A stretch of DNA of 64,000 nt from Candidatus Zhuqueibacterota bacterium (GTDB lineage Bacteria > Zhuqueibacterota > Zhuqueibacteria > Oceanimicrobiales > Oceanimicrobiaceae): NCBI GenBank assembly GCA_029261995.1, contig JAJDAF010000013.1, forward strand, positions 62,001-126,000, written 5' to 3'. The notes below the pieces were generated by a model. The model did not search any database, had not been told where the DNA came from, and saw only the letters and a list, made by a program, of their open reading frames with translations. This document shows positions 7,726 through 17,746 of the stretch, piece after piece (the first letter of the stretch is position 1; the number at the start of each line of letters is the position of its first letter). Position numbers and translations under genes: made by a program.

Positions 7726-10371
7726 TCATTCGTCGCCCTTTCTCAGGACCAGTTCGAAGGGAGCGTCCCAGCGCGGAGTGGCTTCCCGGTCCTTCATCGT
7801 AAAGCCAACGGCATCGAATGCACGCATATCCATGACGATTTTGCCGTCGCCGGTTGGCGAAAGAGGACTCAGGGCGATGCGAGCTTCCTCCCCATCTTCC
7901 GAGACCTGCAGTTTCAGGCGAACACGCCCAAAGCGTGTGGCCACATCCTTGAGCTCCGTGCTGGCTCCGGGCTGCAACCATGCTTGCGGCAATCCCCGGA
8001 ACAAGACGAGATCGTTGCCGTCTTCCATCGCCAAAAGACGAATGGCCAGCCTTGCCATGGTAGAACTGGCCCACGCGTGTGGAAAATCTCCAACGGTCCG
8101 ACGCCCTTTTCCTGTCGGCATCTGCTCTTCCGGCCAAGTTGCGACCGGACTGGCATGATTGGCCATGGCATACAAGATCGCAGCAGCTTTTTCTCCTTCG
8201 CCCCGCTTCAGATACGCTTCCGCAAGAAAGCCCCCGTAGTAAACCCAGATTCCATCCGTCAGCCAGCCAACGCTGGTGACGAGGCCTTGTTCGGTGTTAG
8301 ACTCCAGCATCGCCAGTGTACCGTCAACAAGAGAATCGTTTGGCGGAATGTGGCGGCCGTGCATCAACGCTTCGGGCAACATCCATTGGCCGCGCTGCGG
8401 CACGTCTTTCAGGTCGGTTGCGCCCACGCGTACCGGCAGGAACCAGTTGCCATGTTCGTCTTGCTGCTGATCGCGCCGCACTGCTGTTCTGAACGATGAA
8501 AGAAAAAGCTCGTACAATTGCTGCCACGAACGCGCCTGCTCGTGTTTCCCGTAGCGCCTGGCGGTTTCGATTGCGGCCGGCAGCGAAATGAGAATCCAGT
8601 TCACGCTGGCGTATTCCGGCTGAACTCCTCCTACCCCACCATCGGCAAATCCGGCCGGCGTCAATCCATGATTCGGAGCACCCGGATGAAGTGTCTGCTT
8701 GCGCAGGCGAGCGAGCCATTCGATGCCTCTTTCAACGTGGCGCCAACGGGCTTGCAGCCAGGCATCATCGCCTGTCAATGCGGCGTAGCGGCATAGTGCC
8801 CAGATCAACAGCGGTGTTTCCCGGTGAATATTGTTCGGCCGCATGACCTCGACTTGTCCGGAGGCATGTTGATAGCGCAGATACCCTTCGAGAACCCCTC
8901 TGGCTCTCTCCACGTCCCCAAGTTGCAGGGCGAGTTCAGCGAAGTAGACACCGTCGTGCATCCACAGTCCGCGATACAAAGCCGCACCGGGTTGGAATTG
9001 CAGGAATCCATCGACGGTTTCGCTACTTTGGTAGAACGTACGAATCGATGACCTGAGCATGTCCTGCAAACGCGCATCCGGAACGATGATGCGACCGTAG
9101 GGAATTCCGGCGTCCTGCAGCCAATATTGTTCTGCCTTTCTGCTCAGGTCGATTTCATTCAGTTCAGGAAAGATGGTGGGGTCGGTTACAAAACCGTCTT
9201 GCACCACAGCCAGAACGCGAGCCGTGCCTTTCGCGAAGATCAGATCGAGTCCCTGCGCCGTCTGCTCCACCCCTGCCGGCGCCGGAGACAGTTTCATGAA
9301 CGCAATGCCGTCGGCAAAAACGACATCGGCACCGGGTTCGTGAACAAGCCGGCGTTTGGTGCTGATGCGCAAGCGCGGCGTCCCGCCCCCGGACACTTCC
9401 CCGTGCAGAACATCGAAGCGCGGCGAACGGCCCAGCACTTGCGGCTCGCGTCCCGCGTCGAGATAAACTTCAGCTTTGTTTGACAGGGCTCCACGGATCA
9501 GCGCATCATCGTCCAGCTCAAAGTCTGCCGGAAATACCCAGATGACGTTCACCAGGGTGTTCGGGTCTCCCTTCGGCGAAAGGATTTCTACGTCGAGAAT
9601 GCCATCGTCATTTGTGTCTTTGGCAGCGAACCGGTAGACCTGGGCTGTATTCGCCGGGCCTGCTTCCAGTGGATCGATGGTTTGCTCCTCAGCGCCTTCG
9701 ACGTGTAGTTCGAGGGTGCGCAGTCCGGGCTTCTTTCTGTAGCTTTCGCAGAAACCCAAGACGACGATTTTTCTCTGGCCTTTTTCTACACGCAGATGGT
9801 ATTCAATGGGACGGTTTGTTCCCCATGCGACATTGCGAAAAGCCGGGTCCACCGAATCCGGAGGACTCGCCCAGGCCTGGCTGCCCGTTAAGCCATTGCT
9901 GCGCCAGACGGTATCGTCCATGGGAGTGATCTCAGTGAAAGTCTCCTGCACAAAACTGAACGTCTTGAGCGAAACCCGATTTTGTGCTCCGCGAAGATCC
10001 GTTAAGACAACTGGAATTCTCGCGTCAGTGTAATGCTGTTTGTCCAGCGCAAGCTCATCGTCAGTCAAATCAAAGGAGATCACGGTGTTGGGTCGCACAT
10101 AGGGGCCGGGGCCAAAGTCGTAGAGCAGTGAGCCCGCTTCGTTGACGAGGGGTTTGTGATAATCACCGGGAAATCCGATCGCACTGTACCAGTATTCGGG
10201 TGCGTAGCCGTAATCGATTAACTCCTGACCGAAGCATGTTGCTGCGCAACAGAGCACTCCAGTCAAGAACAGACTCGTTTTCCTGGGCCGGTACACCCTA
10301 AGCGCACGCATTAGCGCAGACTGAGCACATGAGAAAGTAGATACGAGAAAAAGAGAAGCTATCTTTTGCAT
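7726..10371 (-). CDS. Secreted six-hairpin (alpha/alpha barrel) glycosidase-like protein
   Basis: About 881 residues. The start at 10371 follows GGACAGG and gives MQKIASLFLV; a second ATG at 10311 begins MRALRVYRPRKTSLFLTGVL, whose signal peptide ends near CFGQ and may be the true start. The frame continues upstream to 10539 but overlaps the neighbouring gene. The N-terminal half is beta-rich, with a calcium-like stretch DTNDDGILDVEIL. The C-terminal half is an alpha/alpha toroid resembling GH78/GH15-type six-hairpin enzymes (LYRGLWMHDGVYFAELALQ, GVQPEYASVNWI, VTSVGWLTDGIWVYYGG). It probably acts on extracellular or periplasmic polysaccharide; no family number can be assigned by eye. Confidence 0.7.
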   Translation of the reverse strand: MQKIASLFLVSTFSCAQSALMRALRVYRPRKTSLFLTGVLCCAATCFGQELIDYGYAPEYWYSAIGFPGDYHKPLVNEAGSLLYDFGPGPYVRPNTVISFDLTDDELALDKQHYTDARIPVVLTDLRGAQNRVSLKTFSFVQETFTEITPMDDTVWRSNGLTGSQAWASPPDSVDPAFRNVAWGTNRPIEYHLRVEKGQRKIVVLGFCESYRKKPGLRTLELHVEGAEEQTIDPLEAGPANTAQVYRFAAKDTNDDGILDVEILSPKGDPNTLVNVIWVFPADFELDDDALIRGALSNKAEVYLDAGREPQVLGRSPRFDVLHGEVSGGGTPRLRISTKRRLVHEPGADVVFADGIAFMKLSPAPAGVEQTAQGLDLIFAKGTARVLAVVQDGFVTDPTIFPELNEIDLSRKAEQYWLQDAGIPYGRIIVPDARLQDMLRSSIRTFYQSSETVDGFLQFQPGAALYRGLWMHDGVYFAELALQLGDVERARGVLEGYLRYQHASGQVEVMRPNNIHRETPLLIWALCRYAALTGDDAWLQARWRHVERGIEWLARLRKQTLHPGAPNHGLTPAGFADGGVGGVQPEYASVNWILISLPAAIETARRYGKHEQARSWQQLYELFLSSFRTAVRRDQQQDEHGNWFLPVRVGATDLKDVPQRGQWMLPEALMHGRHIPPNDSLVDGTLAMLESNTEQGLVTSVGWLTDGIWVYYGGFLAEAYLKRGEGEKAAAILYAMANHASPVATWPEEQMPTGKGRRTVGDFPHAWASSTMARLAIRLLAMEDGNDLVLFRGLPQAWLQPGASTELKDVATRFGRVRLKLQVSEDGEEARIALSPLSPTGDGKIVMDMRAFDAVGFTMKDREATPRWDAPFELVLRKGDE

Positions 10372-10411
10372 ATCCTGTCCGCCGCCTATTTTAGTAGTTT
10401 CTTCCCTCGGA

Positions 10412-12055
10412 CTACTCAGATCTTGCACCAAATACCTTGTGACACTCGAGCAGGGTTCGCGCTGCCATAACCGAGACGTTGATCCAGTTTTCTTCCGGGA
10501 GATTGCGACGGAGATGTGTTGGTATTTCACCACCGCCATGATATCGTTGTGCTATGGTCAATGTATTTGCCAACGATTTCGCCTTGGCCAAATAGATTTC
10601 TTGCTGCGTTGCTTCGTAGGCCTTCAAACAAGCCCTGATGACAAAGCTGGTACTGCCGGCAATCGGTGTATTGAAAACATATTGCTCGGCGGCCGCCGGA
10701 ACAAACCAATCATTGCCTTTCACCGGATCGTTGGCGTTCCAGACAGTCTCAGGCCGGAACCAGGGATAGGTCACAGCCGGATCGGATTTCTCCCAAAACA
10801 CAAATTGGTCTTCGACAAATCGGAGCAACTCCAGGGCTAGCTCAAGATGTTCTGCGCCGGCATCAAACAACAGGGCGGACATAATCGCGGCCTCTCGATG
10901 GGAGAGGTTTTTGTAAAGTGCTCTCGGCCGGGTGTCCTCATACTGGGCTTGCCAGTTGAATGTCTTGATGGGATTCTCGAAGCACCAAGACCATGCTCTC
11001 CTGTTTACCTGTTTATATTGGATTACGCCGTACTGTTTTTCCAGACGGTTCAAAAATTCGATTACCGAAAGGGGAACCAGCATAGCACGTTTCACCGCCT
11101 TGCCGGTTTCGATGTTGATAAGTTGCGGCCAGGTGCCGTCGGGAAGCTGGGTCTTGACATAGGTGTCCACGATCCGCAAAACTGCTTCGAAATATTTCTG
11201 GTCATTGGTGGCATCAAATAGATCGAGGAGTGCAACAGCGCCTTCCGCGGGGTAATGGCTCATGATCTGATCCATATAAATCGGGTGATTTCCACGGGGG
11301 ACACCGTCCCAATATGTGGGCGGCCAGTATTCAAGCGGGCGTCCCGGTTTTTCGCGCAGAGAAAGCAGAAAGTCGGCAGCGTTGCGCGCAATTTGAAGAG
11401 CCTCTTCCACATCCTTCGGGTCTGCTGAAAGTCTGCTATGCACTGCCATTCCCTGGGCCACCGCTCCCATGATCTTTGTCGGATGCACCCATAGCGGATA
11501 GGCCGGGTCAGGCTCACCGGTTTTCAGCCACGCCTGAATCTTCGGCTGATGCAGCAAGTCTGCCAGGCATCGCGTTGCGCTCTCTTTGTAATCAAGAGCC
11601 GGTTCACCGTAGGGACCGTTAAACGGCAAACTCTTCAAAAAGCTGAGTTCTCCCACGACTCGTATTAGCTGGCTGTCCGGGGGCGCCAAAGCTTCCACTG
11701 TGAGATACACTTCTCCGGGCGGCAAGGCACCCCAAATCGGAGTCAATGGCTCCCACGGGTTTGCCGCCTTGAACGTATACTGTCGCTGGCTGACTTTGGA
11801 CACGGCTGTGAAACGATATTGGGAAGCACTTTCAACTGCCGGAAAATCAAAGGCTGGCGCGTAGATGAAGCGTTTTGCGTGCCTATTCCAGAAAGGCCGT
11901 TTTCCGGGAATGCCTGGGTGAACCGGGTGTTGTGAAGCTTTCAGCGCAACGGCGCCAAAGCTGGTTAGCTGTCCCCGGGTAGACCTGTGGCTATCTTGCG
12001 CCAGAAGCGGACAGAACGATATGTGGACCATTGACAAGATCATGAAACGAAGCAT
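10412..12055 (-). CDS. Secreted alpha/alpha-barrel protein, pectate-lyase or glycosidase-like
   Basis: About 547 residues from ATG at 12055, which begins MLRFMILSMVHISF and gives a signal peptide ending near LLAQ; the frame runs to 12097 without a better start. The first part is a beta-sandwich-like segment with YTFKAANPWEP. From about residue 160 helical repeats follow (LLSLREKPGRPLEYWPPTYW, TQLPDGTWPQLIN, RYHGGGEIPTHLR). The composition resembles toroid enzymes such as pectate lyase PL10-like or uncharacterised glycosidases, but no catalytic motif could be assigned. It is immediately upstream of another secreted toroid protein on the same strand, suggesting joint action on one polymer. Confidence 0.6.
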   Translation of the reverse strand: MLRFMILSMVHISFCPLLAQDSHRSTRGQLTSFGAVALKASQHPVHPGIPGKRPFWNRHAKRFIYAPAFDFPAVESASQYRFTAVSKVSQRQYTFKAANPWEPLTPIWGALPPGEVYLTVEALAPPDSQLIRVVGELSFLKSLPFNGPYGEPALDYKESATRCLADLLHQPKIQAWLKTGEPDPAYPLWVHPTKIMGAVAQGMAVHSRLSADPKDVEEALQIARNAADFLLSLREKPGRPLEYWPPTYWDGVPRGNHPIYMDQIMSHYPAEGAVALLDLFDATNDQKYFEAVLRIVDTYVKTQLPDGTWPQLINIETGKAVKRAMLVPLSVIEFLNRLEKQYGVIQYKQVNRRAWSWCFENPIKTFNWQAQYEDTRPRALYKNLSHREAAIMSALLFDAGAEHLELALELLRFVEDQFVFWEKSDPAVTYPWFRPETVWNANDPVKGNDWFVPAAAEQYVFNTPIAGSTSFVIRACLKAYEATQQEIYLAKAKSLANTLTIAQRYHGGGEIPTHLRRNLPEENWINVSVMAARTLLECHKVFGARSE

Positions 12056-12287
12056 ATCCAACGACTCTGAGTAATTGACGGACCACGAAGAATGCAAAAC
12101 AAGCCAGACAGGTAGAATTATCGTAATCTAGGTCACTTTCTTCGCGGTAAAGAATTCAGTTCTAAGACTGAGCCTATTTGTATCAGATGATGATAAAAGT
12201 TGAAGTCAAATGAGCTATGAACCAACCCCTGCATCATCGGTCGAAAGCCCACAATCTCATATTCGCGATGAGAACGCCAACCAGCCA

Positions 12288-13262
12288 TCAACTGCCGGCC
12301 CAGGGCAGGAACAGCACCTTGACAGCTCTCTTTTGGCGCAGTAAATCCACCCCTTCGGCGTAGTGTGTAAGCGGCAACTGGTGTGTCACTATGGGGGATA
12401 GATCCAACTGTCCCTTCTCAATCAACTGCAGGGCCTGCTCGGCCTGGCTGCGCTCGTGCGTGCCATAGCCCAGCAGTGCAAAACCGCCCCACCACTGCGC
12501 GGGCCCGAATTTCACTTCGTCACGTAATACGCCAAAAATGGCGACCGCCTCGTTCGTTCCCAGCATGAGCTTCTCAATGACCTCCCTGAGACCGGTGGTG
12601 TCCAGAGCGGCATCGAAGCTGTTTTGGGCAAATCTGTCGGTGGGAAGCGAGGAATCCGAAGGAGCGAGAACACTATCGGCGCCCAACTGCTTGGCCAAAT
12701 CGCGCCGGTCAGACATGGGATCAATCCCGATAATCTCCCGAACGCCACAGGCACGCGCCATTTGCACGGCGATGAGACCGGCGGGCCCAAGTCCGCTGAT
12801 GCAGAGACGTTTACCGGTCACGCCGTCCACCGCCTGCAATCTGTTCATTGACCCCTGTACACACATCGCCAACTCCAGTGAGGCGATGGCTTCAGGTGCG
12901 AGCGAATTGGGAACACGAATTGAGTGCCCGGCCGCAAGGGCAACGTACTGCGCGTAGCAGCCCTGTCGCCGACCGCCAGGATCTCGCCAGGCGGCCACTC
13001 GCATGCCCACTTCAAGATTTCTAACGCCGGTCGCAACGGCCACAACTTCTCCGACGGCTTCGTGGCCCGGTTCGCCGGGCGTGTAGGGATACGAAAGAGG
13101 TCGATCCGGAAACATCGGAATACCATCCATAATGTGCATATCCCAATGCGAACAGGTTGTCACACCCTGGACTTTGACCAGCACTTCGCCCTCCGCGAGA
13201 TCCGGAACAGGCGCCTCGCGCCAGACAGCCTTTCCCGGTTGTTCTATCTGTAAGAGTTTCAT
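12288..13262 (-). CDS. Zinc-type medium-chain dehydrogenase (MDR family)
   Basis: 324 residues, soluble. The N-terminal GroES-like domain has TTCSHWD (catalytic-zinc Cys near 37) and GEPGHEAVGEVV, the His-Glu motif of the family. The four-Cys structural zinc lobe is missing. The Rossmann domain has GLGPAGLIAVQMA near 150 and an Asp after it (IGIDP), suggesting NAD. It should oxidise a polyol or sugar alcohol. The start is 4 bases from the stop of the next MDR gene, with GGTGAG upstream of the ATG, so the two are coupled and may catalyse successive steps. Confidence 0.85.
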   Translation of the reverse strand: MKLLQIEQPGKAVWREAPVPDLAEGEVLVKVQGVTTCSHWDMHIMDGIPMFPDRPLSYPYTPGEPGHEAVGEVVAVATGVRNLEVGMRVAAWRDPGGRRQGCYAQYVALAAGHSIRVPNSLAPEAIASLELAMCVQGSMNRLQAVDGVTGKRLCISGLGPAGLIAVQMARACGVREIIGIDPMSDRRDLAKQLGADSVLAPSDSSLPTDRFAQNSFDAALDTTGLREVIEKLMLGTNEAVAIFGVLRDEVKFGPAQWWGGFALLGYGTHERSQAEQALQLIEKGQLDLSPIVTHQLPLTHYAEGVDLLRQKRAVKVLFLPWAGS

Positions 13263-13266
13263 GTTC

Positions 13267-14262
13267 TCACCAATCCAAAATAACGCCCATTACCGGCTCG
13301 CTCTTTTCTTCGATGACCCGCCATGCCTCTGCCGCCCTCTCGACGGGGAAATGGTGCGTGATTAGCGGCAGGGTTGCCAGATGACCGCCGGCAATCAATC
13401 GTAGGGTTTCGTCCATTCGCTGCCGAGTCCAGCCCGAAACAAGGTCAATTGTGAGTTCACCGTAGCGTGGTGGTTGCAGCGCCAGCCTGTCCTGGGTGCG
13501 GTAAAAACCGGCAGACACCAAATGCCCAAAGCGCTTGAGCACCTTTTGCGCGGCTTCCATGATGGCAATCGAACCGACGGTATCTACCACGACCTGCACG
13601 CCATCCGGAAATCGGACCTGGACCGCCTCGAGCCATTCAGTCTGCTTGCTATTGATTGAATGACGAAATGGGCGGTTGGCGAAGGAAGCCAGACGGTAAT
13701 CGTGATGTCCGACCAGGATGACGTCTGCACCGCGCCATGCAAGCGTTTGCGCTGTCCACTGGCCCACGAGTCCATCGCCGACAACGACTGCCGGCTCGCC
13801 AATCCGGATCGCCGGACGAGCGCCGGCGTTATATCCCACCTGCGCCAGCACCATTGCCGCAAAAGCCAGCGGCTCGATGCCCTCCGGCAGTTTCCAGACG
13901 TCATCCCGGCCGCAGACTGATGGGGAAACCTGGCCGCCGTACCAGTGGTGCATGCCATCCACACGCCCAATGGTCGAAAACACGGTCTCGCCGACAACCA
14001 GATCAGAGATATTGGCCCCGACCCATTCAACTTTGCCGATTTTTTGATAGCCCGTTACTACGGGAAATGGCCACGGATCGCCTTCACGGTAGGGCGTATC
14101 GCCATCCACCCGTTCGCCGCGCATGTACGACCCTTCGGTTCCGTTGCTGATCCACGAGTGCGTGATCTGCACCACCACATCGTCCGGGCCCGGCTCAGGA
14201 CAGTTGACCTCCTGATATTGGACTGTATTGGGTGCTGTGAATACGACCGCTTTTGATTTCAT
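13267..14262 (-). CDS. Medium-chain dehydrogenase/reductase, zinc ligands not conserved
   Basis: 331 residues with the MDR two-domain layout. The N-terminal region has PEPGPDDVVVQITHSWISNGTE where zinc members carry Cys, and a GYQKIG segment in place of GHE, so the usual catalytic zinc site looks lost. The nucleotide-binding motif is VVGDGLVGQWTAQ near residue 155. This resembles the BchC/threonine-dehydrogenase-like zinc-poor branch. It probably oxidises a hydroxyl on a sugar or cyclic polyol. It heads a two-gene unit with the zinc-type MDR. Confidence 0.8.
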   Translation of the reverse strand: MKSKAVVFTAPNTVQYQEVNCPEPGPDDVVVQITHSWISNGTEGSYMRGERVDGDTPYREGDPWPFPVVTGYQKIGKVEWVGANISDLVVGETVFSTIGRVDGMHHWYGGQVSPSVCGRDDVWKLPEGIEPLAFAAMVLAQVGYNAGARPAIRIGEPAVVVGDGLVGQWTAQTLAWRGADVILVGHHDYRLASFANRPFRHSINSKQTEWLEAVQVRFPDGVQVVVDTVGSIAIMEAAQKVLKRFGHLVSAGFYRTQDRLALQPPRYGELTIDLVSGWTRQRMDETLRLIAGGHLATLPLITHHFPVERAAEAWRVIEEKSEPVMGVILDW

Positions 14263-14356
14263 GTTTATCCAGAATGTTGGTGGTTAGTCGTTCGAGCGCC
14301 ATTGATGGTGTTCAATGTTCGTGTGTTGTCTCGTTACACGAGAATCACACCAAAAG

Positions 14357-15766
14357 CTAGCGCTGACCGTAGAATGCCTGGAAAGCCTGATATAAATGCC
14401 AAAGGTCGATCTTGGAGCAAACTGAGTAGGTCGAATGCATGGACAGAAGAGGAATGCCACAATCCAAAACTTCCATTCCCTCTCGCGAAAGGAAGTGTCC
14501 GATGGTGCCGCCACCACCGACATCCACTTTATAAGTGTGCGTCTGATACGGGATTTTCGCTTTCTCCAGAATCCCGCGAAACCGGGCAGTGAATTCGCTG
14601 TTGGGGCTGTTGCCACGCCCGTATAATTTTATGGAGACACCGTGAGCGAGTTTGGAGGCATTCGTGTGTTCCTGAACGCCTGGGAACAGCGGGTTCACAC
14701 CGGTCGTCACATCCGCCGACAACACTTGAGTCTTGTTCAACACCTGCCTGAGGTGGAATTCAGAAGACTGAGCAGGCGTTTCCAGGTGAACCAGACGCCC
14801 GAGCAGGCCACGCAAATAGTCTGAGTTTGCTCCGGTGTTGTTGTTGGAGCCGCTTTCTTCATTGTCTACCAGGAAAGATATTGTCGTGTGGTGCGGGCGT
14901 TCCACGGACAAACTGGTGCGCATGGCCGCATAGCTGCACAGGCGGTCGTCTTGGCCATAGGCTGCGATCAGGCCTTTGTCAAAGCCAACATCCGACGGCT
15001 GAGTGGCGGGAACCAAAGCAAGCTCAGCGGATATAAAATCCGCCCGGGTAATCTGATAGCTCTTCTCAAGAAAGGCCATTATTTGTTCTTCCACCTGGCC
15101 ATTTGCATCGGCAATCGATCCGACTACGGGATCGAGTTCTTCGCCTCGAATAACATCTCTGCTCGTGCGGCTACGATAATCGCGGTCAACGTGTGGCGCC
15201 AAATCAGGGATGATAAAAACGGGCTCGCCAGGCTGGTTTCCGAGATTTATCCAGACCGTGCTGCCATCAGTTTTGTCGATGCGGCCCATCAAAGCCAACG
15301 GCACATTGACCCACTGGTATTTCTTGATGCCGCCGTGATACAACGTCTGGAACTGGGCGAAACCGTTGCTTTCGTACAACGGTCGGGCTTTCACCTCGAG
15401 GCGTGGGGAGTCGATGTGGCTGCCGATGAGCCGAACGCCCTCTGTCAGTTTGCGCTGTCCGGCAACGATGAGGCAAATAGTGCGGTCGCGGTTGACGTCA
15501 TAATACTTCGCTCCCGGCAGCCAGGAACTGTCCTTCAATAGCCTCTTGAAACCGCTTTTCTCCGCGAGTGTGATAACCTCTCTAACCGTGGCAAGTTCAG
15601 TCTTCGCCGTGGCTATAAACTCTTTGTACTCCTCCGCAAACTGAAAAACCGTCTGACGATCTTCTTCGCCGAGGCTTGTCCAGGAAGACTTGGTACTGAG
15701 CTGAGCAAACAAGAGCGAAGGGAAAATCAGAAAAATCCAGAACCGCAAAAAAGAAGGCATAGTCAT
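14357..15766 (-). CDS. M18 aminopeptidase with an N-terminal export signal
   Basis: The M18 fold is complete: GSHIDSPR (metal His and Asp region), GQDDRLCSYAA (bridging Asp), VDNEESGSNNNTGA (catalytic Glu pair), SADVTTG and the C-terminal LLSMHSTYSVC (metal His). It removes N-terminal residues from peptides using two metals. What is odd is the N-terminus MPSFLRFWIFLIFPSLLFAQ, a strong signal peptide; known M18 enzymes are cytosolic or vacuolar. Starts at 15799, 15766 and 15760 are possible and all keep this hydrophobic segment; 15766 is preferred because the longer form only lengthens the signal. About 470 residues including the signal. Confidence 0.85.
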   Translation of the reverse strand: MTMPSFLRFWIFLIFPSLLFAQLSTKSSWTSLGEEDRQTVFQFAEEYKEFIATAKTELATVREVITLAEKSGFKRLLKDSSWLPGAKYYDVNRDRTICLIVAGQRKLTEGVRLIGSHIDSPRLEVKARPLYESNGFAQFQTLYHGGIKKYQWVNVPLALMGRIDKTDGSTVWINLGNQPGEPVFIIPDLAPHVDRDYRSRTSRDVIRGEELDPVVGSIADANGQVEEQIMAFLEKSYQITRADFISAELALVPATQPSDVGFDKGLIAAYGQDDRLCSYAAMRTSLSVERPHHTTISFLVDNEESGSNNNTGANSDYLRGLLGRLVHLETPAQSSEFHLRQVLNKTQVLSADVTTGVNPLFPGVQEHTNASKLAHGVSIKLYGRGNSPNSEFTARFRGILEKAKIPYQTHTYKVDVGGGGTIGHFLSREGMEVLDCGIPLLSMHSTYSVCSKIDLWHLYQAFQAFYGQR

Positions 15767-15868
15767 CACCAATAATGTTTGTTTAAGTAAGTGAGCCATC
15801 GGCTGCTTCTAGAGCGAGAGCGTTGTTCGATTACGTTTCTCTGCTCTCTATGAACGAATCAACCATGT

Positions 15869-16849
15869 CTACGCATCGGCTCTGCGGAAGTGTCTGCCGC
15901 TCTTAAAAAAGTCAGAGATTGCAAGCACTATTTTTGAGTCAGAATCAAAGGGAAGCAATGTCCCTATCGTGGTATTGAGATGCCTGCTGGCAATGTCGAG
16001 AGTACGCTTTGCTTCCGCACGCGCAGCTTTAACATTGCCTGGCAGGAACACCGATGGGTTCATGTTTACACGGACTGCCATTTCCGATTTGCCGGCGACC
16101 ATGGACATGAATCGTTCCTGGTCCGTTTCTACCGGGCAAATGATGTATGAAGGCGTCAGAGATGACATCGCCTCCGCGATGTCGACCGTGTCTCCGCCGA
16201 TAATGAGCTGAGATCCTGCGCCGGCAAGACCGTTGCGACGGGTCAGAATTCTTCTCAGTGACGGCAGAACGTTATCGGAAAACAATTGCGGCGACAAGAG
16301 CGGAGGAGTCACCGATGATTCAAATAACGAGATACCGAAGCCCAATTCGGAAGCGGCGCGTGCGTATAGGATCTGATTCTCAGCGAGATGCATCAGGGCT
16401 GAGACGGTTGGTTCAGGATTCGTGAATAGTTCGCAAATCATGTTTTCCATCCCGAACAAATGGCACGCAATCGTGAAGGGACCAGACAACGGTATGCGGA
16501 TATCGGCGTCGGGTTTTGCTTCGCTGATCTGTCGAGCAGCCTCAAGAATCATAGGCATTCTGCCATCATTGGCCGGGTCAAGCCGCACTGATTTGATTTC
16601 CTCCAGACGTTCGAATAAGGGCTCGCGAACAACGGGTACGCCATTGTCGTCCGGTTCGCTCAGTTTGCATCCGTAGGCTTCGGCTTCAACATTGTAGATG
16701 TCTATCCCAACGATACAGCTATTGTAACCGTAGGTTCTCATCGCCTCAAGATGAGCGGCGACCAGAAGCTCGCAATCTCGTGAAACCTGCCACGGTCGTT
16801 TCGCAATGAGAAAAGCGGCGTGGTCATACGATATTGGTTCAAATTCCAT
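15869..16849 (-). CDS. Uroporphyrinogen decarboxylase-like protein
   Basis: 326 residues with the URO-D TIM-barrel pattern: YGYNSCIVGIDIYNVEAEA near the start, RIPLSGPFTIACHLFGMENM in the middle, and C-terminal LIIGGDTVDIAEAM. Many family members outside haem synthesis are corrinoid-dependent methyltransferases or of unknown role in sugar loci. There is no corrinoid protein or activating protein in the window, so methyl transfer is unproven. GGCGGA lies just upstream of the ATG. It is 69 bases downstream of the PhyH gene and probably in one transcript with it. Confidence 0.75.
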   Translation of the reverse strand: MEFEPISYDHAAFLIAKRPWQVSRDCELLVAAHLEAMRTYGYNSCIVGIDIYNVEAEAYGCKLSEPDDNGVPVVREPLFERLEEIKSVRLDPANDGRMPMILEAARQISEAKPDADIRIPLSGPFTIACHLFGMENMICELFTNPEPTVSALMHLAENQILYARAASELGFGISLFESSVTPPLLSPQLFSDNVLPSLRRILTRRNGLAGAGSQLIIGGDTVDIAEAMSSLTPSYIICPVETDQERFMSMVAGKSEMAVRVNMNPSVFLPGNVKAARAEAKRTLDIASRHLNTTIGTLLPFDSDSKIVLAISDFFKSGRHFRRADA

Positions 16850-16918
16850 ATGTCCGCCTTGCTTGACTATGCCTACCCTTTGTGCTCGTTTCTCATTTCC
16901 ATACAGAGAAGACGCAAA

Positions 16919-17683
16919 TCAGCGTTCATGCGAATAGTCGGTAATGAGTACGGTCTCTTGCACATCCGCCCGCAGACACCATGTTCCTTCCCTAACATAG
17001 TGGACTGCAAAAGCCAGGCGATCATGTGTTGGTGAGGCATTCGCATAGGAGCCATGGATGGTCATTCCCGTAAAGAAGACTCCAGCGCCTCTGGCTACAC
17101 CCAGTTTACAGACAGACTGTGGATCAATGTTCGCTATTTCGAACGAGTAGAACTCCTGAGTCCATTCCTCCCCGGAACGATTGCGCATCAGGTATTCCTG
17201 TCGCCAGCTAACATGCTCATCTGACGAGGTCTGGCTTGTACTGTGCAACTTACCGTGGTGGCTGCCGGGGATAACACAGAGCCCGCCATTGTCACCGTTC
17301 GTATCAGTCATGGCGATCCAGCAAGCCATGAGTGTATTGGGCTCCGTCGGCAGATAATGGGCATCCTGATGGAGAGCGATGCCGACATTCTCCTCCTTCG
17401 GCTGACGAGCAAATTTCGGCAGGTACATCGACTGAACAATGCTGGGCCGCCCTCCGAGCAATTGTGTAGCCACACCTGCGACATTCGGGTGCCTCGCCAC
17501 ATAGTCCCACTGCGGATCAACAACATGCGAGCGTAAGCCGGGATCAACTTCCTTTGCTCGATTCTTCTGGTAGACAAGGAAGGCATCGACTTCCACTTCC
17601 GACAAAAGACTCTCCACGACCAGGAAGCCATCCCGCTCGTAGGAGGTGATTTGGGACGAATTTAGGGTAATCCGCTTTGTCAT
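16919..17683 (-). CDS. Phytanoyl-CoA dioxygenase (PhyH) family Fe(II)/2-oxoglutarate oxygenase
   Basis: 254 residues. The iron triad is visible as His 105 and Asp 107 in ALHQDAHY and His 210 in MTIHGSYANAS; Arg 222 in HDRLAF is in the place of the 2-oxoglutarate-binding Arg. The family hydroxylates lipids, sugars or other small molecules, and in uncultured bacteria occurs in many copies in catabolic islands. GGAGA is 7-8 bases upstream of the start. It follows the TIM-barrel isomerase gene. An inverted repeat GCTGAGC/GCTCAGC (17724-17751) lies at the junction and has no T-tract. Confidence 0.88.
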   Translation of the reverse strand: MTKRITLNSSQITSYERDGFLVVESLLSEVEVDAFLVYQKNRAKEVDPGLRSHVVDPQWDYVARHPNVAGVATQLLGGRPSIVQSMYLPKFARQPKEENVGIALHQDAHYLPTEPNTLMACWIAMTDTNGDNGGLCVIPGSHHGKLHSTSQTSSDEHVSWRQEYLMRNRSGEEWTQEFYSFEIANIDPQSVCKLGVARGAGVFFTGMTIHGSYANASPTHDRLAFAVHYVREGTWCLRADVQETVLITDYSHER

Positions 17684-17746
17684 TGAGAGGTCTCCAATGG
17701 TTCACTTGTTGGTTGATCTCCTGGCTGAGCCGCCAAAAGCTTAAGC

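Noticed and set aside
7703-8137. Minus-strand frame of 144 codons
   Set aside because: It lies within the C-terminal coding region of the secreted glycosidase-like gene in another frame.
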